Positions 25,321-37,884 of a stretch of 64,000 nucleotides of DNA are shown here, piece by piece. The notes beneath the pieces were generated by a model. That model had not been told where the DNA came from, made no database searches, and saw only the letters and a list, made by a program, of their open reading frames with translations. Source of the DNA: Gymnogyps californianus (Eukaryota; Chordata; Aves; Accipitriformes; Cathartidae); the NCBI RefSeq assembly GCF_018139145.2, contig NC_059478.1, forward strand, positions 21,545,001 to 21,609,000, written 5' to 3'. Made by a program: the position numbers and the translations under genes. How positions within the stretch are numbered: position 1 is the stretch's first letter; every line of letters starts with the position of its first letter.

Positions 25321-25512
25321 ATGAAGCTGTCTTATCCATTTTTTTTCTCTAGTTGCCCTGGCCAGCTTCCTGATGAGAACAGTCACTTTGAAGGAAATGC
25401 AAAATTCAGACTTCCTAAGGAGTATTTTCACAACCAACCTCTCTCTCCAATTGTGATGGTCTCCCAAAACCTCTCTGCATATGGATATAAAGCTGGGGAA
25501 AACCATATTTAG
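25321..25512 (+). other. Weak candidate small ORF or 3'-terminal exon
   Basis: This frame encodes 63 residues if read from the ATG at 25321. Alternatively it could be an exon from 25353, because the bases before it (ccattttttttctctag, ending 25352) form a good 3' splice site. The translation is mixed in composition (for example GNAKFRLPKEYFHNQPLSP) and ends with TAG at 25510-25512. An AATAAA lies at about 25838. I recognise no family. A minus-strand frame covers the same bases, so chance is the leading explanation. Confidence 0.12.
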
Positions 25513-27320
25513 TCTCAAATTCAAATGAATCTATTAAAGGAATTTTAAAAGTAAAAACTGAACTTGACAATTTAGAATTTTAGAACCTGATTTTAGCCTT
25601 CTTCTGGAAAGGTTTTAATGCAAGGATGGATGTGAAGATCCAGGAAAGAAGTTTTAAATAATTGATGGGTGTGGGATAGGGTGATATTATCCAAGAGGAA
25701 GGCTTCACAGTCTGGTTTGGGAATGAGTCAGTCCAACCAAAGCCAAACACACTACACAGACTGCACCTTAGTGACTAAGACTTCTTTGTAAATTCTGCTA
25801 GTGTTAAGTTTTCCATTGTAATTACATCTCCTGTTCAAATAAACAATATGATGCTCATCTAAAATAAATTAACCTGTTATTTCATCTAATGCATTTGAAA
25901 CTGGAGTACTCACTCAGCTTGAGGAAACAATTGTTGTTGCCTTACTTGAGCAGACTGTATTTCTTCAGTGATGGCAGAGAGGAAATGTTCTGCCTGCAAC
26001 ATCCTGGCATAGTCTCTACTGCTAAAGTAAAAGCAATGCAAACCTAAAGGACAACTCCCTTTTTTTTGCACCTATAAACAATAAAATGTACTGCTGGCTG
26101 CAACGCTATTACTCCATTCCTCACAGAGCAGCACTACTTAGTACCTCCTGACAATTACAAAAACAAGTAAGTCGGGATCATCCTGAACTGGATTGTGCTA
26201 ACGTACAGCTGAGTATAAATTTGGCCTTGATGAGTCTCTCTTTACTCAACAGTTCAAATTGTTTTTATTCAGCTTGTCCAATTTCTTGCTTAATCTCACC
26301 TGGGATTATTCTGACTCCTGTAGACTGAGCTGGAGAAAGCCACCAAAGTGAAAATTAGTTTTTTTGGTGTACTAAATGCTATTTGTGTGTTGTATATTGG
26401 TACTCATTCATATACCCCCTTTCACTAAGACTATTGCCCTGAAGAGTCCTCCAAGGTTTGCTGTATTTCCAGCACCCCTACTGTCAACGTCCATTTCCAG
26501 GACCATTAAATCAGTCATTAAAATTTGCTTTTAGCTACACCTTACTGCACAAACACATGCTGAAAACAGTAGAAGACCTTTGCTTAAAAGGGCACAGGAC
26601 ATCAGAGGACTACAATTCTGTCATGATTTCTTTAACATTCTAGCTTTGGCCAGGAGTTGAAAGTCATTGGGCCATAGTTTGAAGCCACTGATCAGACAAC
26701 ACTGGCAAAGCCCTTGAGTTCTGTACAAATTGGGTCCAACTCTCATTTCCTGTTACTGTGATTGATACACCCTGTGCAAGCAAAACACAGCTAAACCATG
26801 AATTCTTTCACGGGAAGCGGTAACTCAACTTCACATAACTTTCCTGTTGTGCATTTTTCTCGTTTTGTTGGTGGCTGTGGTTGTGTGTCTGTGTGTGTGT
26901 GTGCATGCCCCTAATCTCTGTAATATTTCAGAAATTCTCCAATCCTCCTGGTCTGCTTTAGTGAGCATCTGGTTAAGCCATTGTAGGGCTCACCTGTGTT
27001 GTACTAACCTTGACGTGCTACACAGTCTTACAAAGTGGAAGGCAAAACACGAACCGTCAAAACCATGAAAGCAATACCTATTTCTATTTTATATAATTTG
27101 TAAAACATCAGAGGTAATTAAAAAAACACAATCCTACAAAATAGCTTGAAACAGGTAGGAACTTCTCCTTCTCTCACAAGCCCAGAAAAGAAAAATCACC
27201 TTTGAAAGTCCTCTTTAGCAGCCTTTCATGGTTACCAGAAATTATAAATCATGGACTGCCTAGCAAACATATATACGCTTCTTTTCATAATGTCTGATTC
27301 AACACTCTGTCATCTGGCAA
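25513..27320. other. Unique non-coding sequence with a short TG repeat
   Basis: No gene. A (TG)n-like tract lies at 26882-26903. Frames at 26458-26643 and 26847-27068 are short and unsupported. Confidence 0.6.
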
Positions 27321-27400
27321 ATCTCCCACTGACTTCAATGCACTTTTACCTAAGCGAGGTCTGAGTAAAGACTGCAGAATACAGTCCATATGCTTTAAAA
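27321..27400. repeat. Diverged copy of dispersed palindromic unit
   Basis: The string 'cccactgacttcaatgcac' (27326-27343) closely matches the family centre (CCCATTGACTTCAATGGGA type). It is followed by a degenerate arm through 'ctgcagaatacagtcc'. Confidence 0.4.
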
Positions 27401-30400
27401 ATACACTGTGTACCTTTGAGGAGGATAATCTTTCTCTCCTTATACACCCAGTGCCAAGTTGGACCTGGCACTGACAGGATTTTTGCTATTAGCAGACAAT
27501 AGAGACTAGGTTAAAAATAGTGTAGCCACGAGAAAGCAATGATTCTGATTAAGTAAATTCCATTGAACTCTTTCTAGTAAGCATTATTCAGGTCATGAAT
27601 GCTAATTTGTCCTGCAGGGGGCTGTGGGTAATTACCCAGAAAAACTATCAGCTTTATTGAGTTGCTACAAAATAGTATTACTGAATGGAATGCACTGTAA
27701 AGGGAGACAGCCTTCATATGCGCCCATAGAACTAAGCAGTCTTTTTCTGAAGATGCCATAAGCTGGACCAAAATCATAGTAACTTTACTTTGGATTAGGA
27801 TACATTCTAGGCTACTTTTATGTTTCTATTAAATAAAATTAACATGCAAAATTATGCAGCACAGAAGTGCCACTATGACATCTAGAGCAAATTTAGCGTT
27901 CTGCATATTTAAAGTTGTGTAGAATCAGAACCGTCTTAAAAAATGAAGCAAATGTGGCACATTGGCTGCATTCCAGCAGTCACATAGAACTGCTGACATT
28001 ACTAAAATCTAGATAATTTAGTCCCATATGGGAATCCATACCACAATTATATTGTCCCTGTTCCAACACAGTCCTGATTTTGCACTTCTTTAAGCCTAGC
28101 TTTTTATAATTTTAATTCCCTCCACCAATAAAGCAATTTGCATTCACACAGCCTTCTTTGCTAAGTGAGAGTGAAGAAATCTGTTACATGACCTTGGTCT
28201 TTTTTGCAGTTGATTACAAGGAAACAAACTCTTCATCTAAACCCTTCTCATCTGTTTTTAATTGATGTAGAACATTGTAGTACGAACCATAGGAGAGAAC
28301 CAAACAAGCAGCACACCATGGCAGGTGACAATTCACTTTCATTTAAAGAATGCATACATGAGGCAAATCCCCCCGCATGGAAAGAGACGCAGTACACACA
28401 CTGGAAGTTTTCCCATGTATACACACAATATTTGCTGCTCAACTTACTTATTAAAACTCAAGGAACTACAAAGCGTCCCCATTGAATCTTGCAGCTCTGT
28501 AAGCATTAGTCTGACTTGTTGGACTCAGTTGTACACACAGTGTAGAATCAATCTGTGCATGTTCTCCAGCCACCTGTCTGGGGTTTTAGGGCATCTGGTC
28601 AGAACTAATGCTATGATCCTTCCTGCAGATGTCCCAGGATCCATTAGATTACTGGTAAAGTGACATGGTACTGCCAGAAGTGTTAGCATGAGCAGGTATA
28701 TCTAAAAGAATGACAAGAATCAAAAGAAAAGGAGTATAAAAGAAGATATTTCCTACAGCTATAAACGTTGACTCTGTACTGGAGTCAATTAAAATAATCT
28801 TCCTTTTGATTCAATTCTTAAAATAAATTGCCAGTCAACAAGGACTACACCTGAGTGTTATTGTGCTAGTCACTGCACAGACAGCTGGGGTCCTCAGCCG
28901 AAGGATGTGCAAGCAGAGGCTGACATTTCTGCTCAGGTTCTCTTCTGTGAGAACTGGGATCAACTTCACTATCATTTGATAAATCTACAGTAATTAATAC
29001 TCATTGATGATATGGCCCTTATCCTAAACATTTACTAGAAAAAATTAATTCCAGACAAATAGTTCTTTAAAAGCACTCCAGATAGTGTCATGAATCAAGT
29101 TTTATTTGTCACTTATTTTGACATTCTTAGGTATTGTGACAGAAGAAAAAGAGCATGTGAAGAGTATCATAACATTAAAAATTAATTTAATTTTAAAGAA
29201 CAGAACTTCTTAACATGTAAGACTATTGCAGGTATAGGGAATATTTTTTGAAAGTTTCAATAAAATGAAGAAACAAACAGCAAAGCTTGCTTATTATTTT
29301 AATAAATTAACTGACACTCCATTCTTTGTATTTCACTTTCTCTTGTTTTCTCTCACTTTTCACATTCCAACCACTTTTTTTTTCTTTCACACAGGCTCCA
29401 AATAAATACATTTCCCTTTACTCAACAGAAGATTAACGTTCCCACAGAACCAGCACTGTTGAGATTGGCTACTGTAATTTATTTGAAGGATTGATTTCAT
29501 GTTCAAAACATTGGAACAACAATGTTTGTCAGTAAAATAAAATATTGAACATAACTATGAGTTAGACATCATATTAATTAATAATGTTTTTCAGTGCCTC
29601 CCTTTCCATAAAAGGTATGGGGTTTGGATCAAAGATCAAAATGTAACTCTATACAGTTTGCTGGAAAAGGCTCATTTTTGTTCTAAGTACTTGAATGCAG
29701 CTGGTTAGGTTTGCTATTATATATTTTGACATATGATTTAAAAATAAACTTTACTATTACTTATTTTGAAAATATTATATTTTCCTGCTTTATTTTGGCA
29801 AAGAATAAACAAATTGTCATCCTCACAATGAATTGTTTTAAAAGTGTTCTGAATAAACTCACCAGCTATGAACAAAGACAACCGAACAATTGTGAAGCTA
29901 AAGTGTTCTAATGTACTGAAAAGGAAATACATGAAAGTATTTTTTCATTCTTTTTGCACCTCGACAATAACAGAATTGAACAACAGAACTCTACCCTGAG
30001 CTGTTGTGATTATTGGTAATTCTCACTTTTCAGTGTCACTAAAACACATGAGCAATCATGATATTTCAGCTGCAAGTTTTTCTGCTGTCATTGTATTTTG
30101 TTTTAAATCAATAAGATAAAAAATGCTGTCCACCTCAGATTTATATTCTTTAAAATATCATATTGTCTCTTCTTGTGGTTCTTGTTTAAGAGAAAATGAA
30201 TACTATATGTATTAATGAGAAATCCCGGCTATGCGGAGAGAGAACAAATGTGTTTTTAACATTAGTTAGCCCGTCTGTTTCCAGAGTTTTCCAATAATCT
30301 TTTTGCTTACTTGGAGTACATATGAAGTACACTTTCCTCTGTTTTCAGCTGACAGATAGATGCTCCTAAATACAATTATCACTGTGTATTTTATCTTCAT

Positions 30401-33400
30401 ATTAATATTAATTTCCCAAACAAAGATAATACTGCCAGAGTACATAAAATTACTGTTACTATTAGGTCATCAGTCACTACCTTGTGCTCAGTCTAAAGAA
30501 GGCAGAAAGCATTCATTTGACTGTATTGCAGGGGATTGTTGTTCATCTTAAAGAAAAGGTTAAAAGAAACCTTTTATTTCAATAGGGGCATTAATATAAA
30601 GAAAATATAAACACACTTACAACAACCCCAACAAACTCTAAAATTCTGTTTCTTTCTTCAGGCTGTGAAAGACTGAGAGCCATTTCTCATCATTCCTGAA
30701 TGTGCTCTGTTGTAGAAAGAGCCTAACAAGGATTAAAAAGGCCGTCCTATGCATGCACTTTTGCTAAATCCCTGCATGCCATTCTAGGCTGACTGTACTG
30801 TCTGAACAAGTTCTCCCTGTTTGCATGTAAGAAATAGCTGGCTCAAACAATTCATCTGATCAGTGAGGCTCAGCCAGAGAGCGTGCCAGTCCAACTATAT
30901 GCAGCCTAATACTCTTTCCATGAATGACAGTTAAAAAGGGCTTTCTTGCTTGAATGGTCTTCCACAGTATGTGGAAATAGGCCTAGCTGGGGGAGGGAGG
31001 CAGGGAAGGAGGGAAACCAGCACCAAACATCACTGCTTAGGTCCTGCTAGCTGCCTGGCTTTTACTACAGTGCAAGCAGACAGGAGATTTACAGAAAAAT
31101 CATATAAAACTCCCTGTCAAAAAGCTATTTGTTCTGTATCTGTTACAAAGCAGTTATCTGAATGGGGCAGGAGGTCAATGTAATTGCACAATGGCAACAG
31201 AACAGGGAAAGAAATGCACTGGGGGGGATCCTTGCTTCCTCTTATGAACTCTTCTCCCCGCTCTGCCCCAGTCATGTGCATTTTTCATTTCTGCGTTTTT
31301 CTGTGAAATGGAGACAACATACACAGAGCAGAGCAAAGGGCTGTGTGATGCTTGAGGATGGAGCAATGGCACCAGGCAGAAGGAAAGGTGCCATTCTGCC
31401 ATGTAGTAAAATTATTCAGTGCAGTGTGTTCACCAGTTCTGGTTTCGAGAATTCATGTATGGTCATCTACTTCTCATGTGTTTAATTGTTCTGAAAGATT
31501 AAGATGTGGAAGTGTCAGAATTGGTTTGCTAAGTCTCATAACGAAAATATGGCTTGGATAATAATTATTCCACTAAGACAGAGAGGAAAAGGATAAGCAT
31601 TTTACCATCACTCTTGCATAAACTGTAGATGGATAAGAACTTCACACTACAGATACAATGAGCACACTGTACATACGTACTGGTCCAACTGGATTGAATA
31701 CATAACAAATCCAGATTAATTCCACTGAGCTCAATCACTATGTATTAGTATATTCAAGAGACTGTAGTTATTCACATCAAGATCTGAAACTAATTGCAAA
31801 CTAATTTGTTTTTATATTTCACATGAATATTTCAACTTCTAAAGGTTATGTCAGTAACAGCTATAGTAGTAGGAAATAAATGAGGGAACCCTGTTTACTA
31901 TAGGCCAGGTGAAATGAAGACTATCTCAGTAAGAGTTTCCCCTGTATTGCTCTGCCAGTGAACTCATTGCTTGGCTGGACAGATACTCATCTGTAGAAGT
32001 TTAACAAGTCTTCCAACCAACCAGCCTCTAGCCCATCTTCCTTTGAAAACATAGAGTAAGCCCGAGGATTGTGAAGCTTATATACAGAAAGCAGCTTTCA
32101 AATTATTTACAGGCCAGGTACAAAGCAGGCAGCCATAATGTGAATTCCCCATTACTGTCCCACTGAATACATTTCTACTTTCCCACTGGAACCTCCTCTC
32201 AGTGACAAATGACTCACTCTTCATGCTTACTCAATTCTGACCTCACCTGAACACATCAATTGCACCAAATACTGCAAAGCTTTCCTAGTTTTGTGATGTG
32301 GTCAAATTTCAGACAGCTCAACTGTCTTCACTTAAAAGAAGAGGTGATGATGTTCCAGAGACCTGAAAGGCAAGTGACAGATGCTTTATCCAGCAAGACA
32401 TCCTGCCCTTGGAGTAAGTGTATTGTGATTTGCCCATTTTATGAATTATGCTACATCCTCTGTGCCTGTTTTTATAATTTGACAATTGTGCAAGGTGATC
32501 CGGCTATTATTTCATGATGGTTTTGTGAAGGTTTTTTCTTCAGTTTATAGAGGTTTTTTTTTTTTTTTTTCAGTCTGTCTAGTGCTGAAATTTCTATTCC
32601 AGGTTTCATGTAGCTGTAAAAGATACATATGTACATAATATTACTTATTCTTACCCTATCAGCATCAGTGAAGCATACTGTATCTGGCCTTTCCACAAAC
32701 ACAGAGAATAGTAATTCACTAGAAAAAGTTTGCTAAAGAAATATCCATAGTTTTTTATTTCTCTTCCTTTTTATAGTCAGACTCCCATCTCTGGACATGC
32801 ATGAGACTTACAGTTGGGGAAGAAATAGATGGCAGCTCAGGGCTTGAAAGAGCCATGGAGAAATTCAAAGCAATCTCTGGATGTGTTAGCTGCCAAGGAG
32901 GTCTGTGTTGTCATGCAATGATATCTTAGGACTCCCGCAGTCCTCAGGTTGTGGGAGACAGGCTTCCTGCGGGCTATTTGTTGGAAGATCCTATTGCCAC
33001 TGTTATTAGATACCCCATTAAAATTAAGGCATCTCTAGTTTTTAGTGATTTATAGTGATTAAAGAGTAGAAATCTTAATTTCTCCATGCGTGTGATCTGC
33101 CAACAATCACACAAGCCCACACTATCTACTCTGGTCACTGTAGGAACCTCAGGAGGTTGCTGGGTCCAGATGGCTCAGTTTATCACAGCACACTACTGCG
33201 TCTCTTAAAGGAGCTGCATACCATCTGGGCAGATTTAAAGCCAAAAGGAAATATGCTGGATCCTATGGAAACAGGTCCCTCGCACGCTGCCCTAGTAGTC
33301 TTCGTCTATCATCTACCTGTTCGCCTGACTGAGGTATGGGTAAGAAACTTCACAGGGAGCTGCCATTACCAGATCTTAGTGAAATAAAGACACTAATAAT

Positions 33401-35368
33401 ACAGGACCGCCCTTCCTCTTCTGATTTCACTGTTTCTCTTCTATTAATCACTTTTAATAACTGATTAAGGGCAAACACAGCAAAAGAACAGACATGAGAC
33501 TGGTCTCTTTCCCTGCCAGGGAGTCCAGAACATTTGCAACTTTGTGGAAGCACAATAAGTGTAAGTAGTTGATGGTTTTTTGTGTGCATGTATACATATA
33601 CATCTATTTACAAATTAAAATAACAGTGAGAATACTAAATTAACATAATCACTTACTATTTCATTTTTGCAACATGTTTGCTACCATCTCAAAAATGCTA
33701 TAGCTTGGACAGCTGCATTTTTCTCCAGCATAGACAGAAAGCTTATTGAGTCAATCTCACCTGTGCTAGAATCAAGAGTGACTGAGTTTAAATACACATG
33801 CAAGTGGCTTTAAAATTTTGTGGATCACTTTATATATTTTTAAACTCTACCTTCTCATAATTTAAGTAGCTAAGAAGTATGTGATCAATCATTCTAACAA
33901 ATAATTTTATTCGACATTGTATAAAATACACAGCACAGGCTCATGTGATCATGCATGTGAATCACAGCATTTATACTGCCTAAGGCACATGAACACCAAG
34001 GAGCAGCGCAGACCCAGCTGATTAAGCTGTAGTGCAAAACAACACCTCAGTAGTCAGAGGTATGACAGCCAACAGTGGTTTATTGGACCAAGGAGTATAA
34101 CATTGTAATTTACTTCTCTAATACATGTCATGTTCTCTCCTATTGTTTCCCCTTATAGAGTGAAATATGTAGGTAAGAGATGTCTGCACAGTTTCATGTG
34201 TTATGTCCCTCTAAAATTAGAGAGTAACAAACTGTCTTTATTAGCCAGTACATTTGGTATAGTGCCATAAATCACTGAAAGTGCAGGTGAGCATCTAGTG
34301 GTTTAAAAAGTCAAGAAAAACTAAAAGACTTCATGTATCTGCCTAAAGCGATTTTAGAGCTACAGTACGGCTAGACAAAATACTACACTTCCTAGCCCTG
34401 CCTATTTTATTGTACGTTTCTAGCTATTATTTTTTTGCTTATTGACAGGAAACCCATGATTTATAGAGTCTGGCTCGGCAGATATTTAAAAGATCTTTTT
34501 TTTTTTTCTTCCCAAAACATAGTAATATGGGCCAAAACTCTTTTTTTGTGCCTGCTTTTCTTTCAAAACTGGAATTTGTAGCCTTCTAGAAAAAACAAAG
34601 TATTGGTCACAGACAATTTCTAAAAAATAGCTTGCTTGTTTATGAAGCAAACACATGTAAAACTGATGAAATTATTAATGTCACAGTGTTAACTTTCTTC
34701 TCATAAATATAGCTTAACAATGCTGACATTGCAATTACAGTCAAATGTTCTGGCTCTTTGCTTATTTGCTCAATCTGTCAGTCCACCATGGGGGGAGACA
34801 AATCGTGGTGAGCATTTGACAATGCACAAAAGAGATATAAGACTATTCTGATTAAATCTTGGTGAAAGATTAAATGACTCTGAATACTTGCCAGATTTTT
34901 CAGACACGACATTTCTAACCAATGCTACTAAAATATTCTGCTCACCACAGGTTTAAAAACATGTAGGGTAAAAATAGTGTATGTAGCTCACAGACTTGTC
35001 GGTTGTTATGTTTCAGAACCTACAGATTAATAGCTGCATTCATACTGTATGTCTCAGTGATGTGAATTATGTATTTTACTGGATCAAAACCTATAGTATA
35101 GCTCATCCATACTTGGACGACAAACCCCAAATGAATGAATCCTCTGACAAAACTTTCTCATTGACATCCGAGCAAGAACATCACAGATTTGACTCTATGT
35201 TACCAAGGAAAAAAGCATTAAACTACTTTCAAATTCAATCATCCATATAAGAGGACTATAGCCCAGGCAAATTTTGAATAGACTAACTCCATACATTTCA
35301 GAGTCAGACAATTATTAAAAAACATAGAGCTGTGATTTCCATGACTTTAAAATGCATGATAAAATTTC
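27401..35368. other. Unique AT-rich non-coding sequence
   Basis: No supported gene. Frames at 28204-28663, 30950-31561, 32260-32517 and 33157-33387 lack recognisable domains. A 3' splice-site-like sequence with a long pyrimidine tract ends at 29394. It is followed by only 13 open codons, and an AATAAA lies at 29401-29406. T-runs are at 32554-32570 and 34496-34507. A weak motif ('ccactgagctcaatcac', about 31722-31738) recalls the palindromic family. Confidence 0.6.
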
Positions 35369-35400
35369 TACTGACTTCAGCTGTGTAGGACTGGGTCCTT
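35369..35400. repeat. Fragment of dispersed palindromic unit
   Basis: The string 'tactgacttcagctgtgtag' followed by 'gactgggtcctta' has the centre-to-outer-arm order of the family (ACTTCA-TGGG, then GGATCGGGCCC type). It is short and diverged. Confidence 0.35.
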
Positions 35401-35820
35401 ACTACAGATTTTAGCACATAATCATAGAAACAGGTAATGTGGAACATGTGAGCTAAAACTACTTGTTTACATTCTTATGGGCGATTAAAGGTCTTGACTG
35501 TCCTTCTCCATACAAGAAATGGAAGGCCCAAACTGCTTATTATGGTTTTTACTGGGAATACATTTAACTTTGGCATTAAAGTTGCTAGATACTAAAATGG
35601 ATTTTGTTCTAGTACATACTGTATTCATACATTGGACTATAAATAATACTGGTCTACTTGTAGTCACAATACCAGAAAAAAGCCATGTAAAATTTAACAT
35701 TTCTTAATCAAGAAACTGTAAGTGATGACACCAACCATAGGGGCAATAAGGCACTAACCTCCCCATTTCTAGAATTATATTCTGCATTTATAATGCAAAA
35801 CACATACCAAAACCTGTTCA
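35401..35820. other. Unique non-coding sequence
   Basis: Plus- and minus-strand short frames overlap at 35485-35707. The plus one (62 codons) has a hydrophobic Leu/Phe-rich N-terminus, but with no family match and a full antisense overlap I treat it as chance. Confidence 0.5.
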
Positions 35821-35862
35821 TCTACACTGTTTTTATATCAGCTGAGGATCTGGTCTTAAATT
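35821..35862. repeat. Fragment of dispersed palindromic unit
   Basis: The string 'tttatatcagctgaggatct' followed by 'ggtc' matches the outer arm (TACACCAGCTGAGGATCTGGCC type) that I associate with this family in bird DNA. The rest of the unit is not visible. Confidence 0.35.
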
Positions 35863-36704
35863 TCTATTCTAATAAGACTTTTTTTTCCAAATTGATATTT
35901 TTGTGAAAGAATAAGACCTAGATAGACAGTTTGGGCCTTTCATTTACAATTGATGAGATGTATTGAAACCGAAACACATAAATGACATTTCAGAAGTCTC
36001 TAATAGACATACGCTTACCTTCTGAGCGAATGAGAGTATTGTATTTGCTTTCTGTTTCATTAAATCTGAAGGCTGAAAAAAAGTCTCATATACTCACAAT
36101 GAAAACATATTTTGATTTATGACCTGCCAGATTTCAGTGATGACTTCTTTCAAAAGAGAGAGGAATCCTCTGTATGGGTCTCATAAAATATTTAGATAGC
36201 ATAGAACAAAAACAGAGAACTAAAAAAATGTAATTCTCAGTTTACAGAAATAAATTAAATTGAAAAAATTCTTAAAAAGCTATTTCTTTAGTATTCTGCT
36301 TTTACATGCACCACAGGCATCCATTAAAACTGATAGGAAATAGTGAGCTGGGGAAAACCTAGAAACTAAGACCTTTTTGTTGACATTATCCTGGTTAGAT
36401 AAATTGAAATAATAACAACTGTCTGCCCCAACAAACTGTTATTACTTACATCTCCCTGTGCATTCTTTTCAAATTTGCAATATGTAGAATTTTTTTGTTT
36501 AATTTTTATATATAAAAATCTACATGATTATATACTTTTCAGATGTGATAAATGAATGATTAGTAGTGATTTTTAAGTTCACCTTCCAGCAAATACTTGA
36601 AATACATATAAGTTCAGTAGAGTAAGCAATCTCAATCAAAGTCAATGTGTCTGGCAGAGCAGTGTGTAAAACGCTAACCTTACAAAAGATCCTGTAAATT
36701 TACT
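35863..36704. other. Unique AT-rich non-coding sequence
   Basis: I see nothing here beyond short A/T-rich tracts. Confidence 0.6.
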
Positions 36705-36776
36705 GCCCAATCCTGACCTTAATAACTTCAGTGGTAAAACTCCAGCTGATAGCAGTAAGAGCAGAATCAGGCCCCT
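36705..36776. repeat. Diverged copy of dispersed palindromic unit
   Basis: It runs 'cccaatcctgacctt', 'aacttcagtggtaaaac', then 'gcagaatcaggcccc'. That is outer arm, centre and outer arm of the family in the expected order, about 70 bp long and therefore one of the more complete copies. Confidence 0.45.
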
Positions 36777-37849
36777 ACAGCTTAGGTTTCTAAGGTTTTC
36801 TCCCCCTTCCTTCCCCCTCCTTCTACAACAGCTTGAATTCCTGTATTCTGATTAAGATAGATGGAGTATTTGCATCCTATCCATATTCATAATCCTCCTT
36901 TTCAGTGTCAACCCAAAATACCGCATTTGTTGCCCAGGCAGACACATGCAATGTCTTCAGAAGGTTTTGCATAGATGGATAAGGACACATCCCTTTTCAA
37001 ATTTTGCAGAATAGGTGGCCACTAGGTGAATTCATGCTGTTAAAGTGCTAAGAAACCAGAACAAAAACCATGTCTTTTGTCTGTGACAGAAACTGTAATT
37101 AATGATTTCTCCCCTTTTTGCTAAAGAGAAAAGGGAGATGTGCTGTTGACAGGCATTTTATTAATGGTTTCTACCAACTTAGTATACATAAAAGGCATTA
37201 TTGGTTGTAGTGCTAGTTTAAAAGATTTTTTTTTTTTTTTGAGGAAATGTCGAAGATGTTTCATGGATGAAAAATGAAGGCAATCTGTCCACTGCCACTG
37301 AAAGTTTGGGTTTCAATAATAACATTGAAACTATTGTGACAGTTCCTATTGTATCCTTTAACCATCTGCCTCCTGCTGGCACAATCAATGAGGGCATCTG
37401 CAGGGACATGGTCACCCTTACCTAGTTTCTCTCTTATTTCAGCGGCAAAACCTGTCAATACCATGTCTCATAGCTGCTTTTCTAAGGAGATTTATCAACC
37501 ATCGAGGTGATGGTACTTATTTTAGTGACTGTTGGTCTGTTGTTGTATTGGGAACCATTAGGAGATAAATATTCAGCCTGGCACACAAGAAATTAGGCAT
37601 GCATTTTCCAGTTGCAACAATGGCAGCTGACTGCCTAATCCAGAGGCCAGAGCAGTGATGATTTACTCTTAGACCTTGCCTATACTATGGAATTAAAGTG
37701 AATGGGAATAACACAATATTGCGTTACTTTCTGAACTATATTAAGGAGAACGTGACAATCCTGCATGCAATTCTTGAATTTGTGCTCATTTTCCTTGAAA
37801 AAAAAAGTAAAATAATTTTGAAATATCCCAAGCAAAAAGCTGAAACTAA
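36777..37849. other. Unique non-coding sequence, possible regulatory element at 37611-37645
   Basis: A pyrimidine tract ending in 'acaacag' (about 36796-36829) looks like a splice acceptor but leads into no exon I can support. A T15 run is at 37226-37240. At 37617-37641 there are, in order, a SOX-like ACAATGG, an E-box CAGCTG and a bicoid-type TAATCC. Any function is inference. Confidence 0.4.
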
Positions 37850-37884
37850 GAGGCCAAATCCTAATCCCGTATAAATGAAAGGCG
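37850..37884. repeat. Fragment of dispersed palindromic unit
   Basis: The string 'aggccaaatcctaatcccgt' has the outer arm form of the family ('GGCCAAATCCTGATCCC' type). The centre is lost. Confidence 0.3.

Noticed and set aside
35519..35707. 62-codon frame with hydrophobic N-terminus resembling a signal peptide
   Set aside because: It is fully overlapped by a minus-strand frame of similar length, A/T-driven in composition, with no family match.
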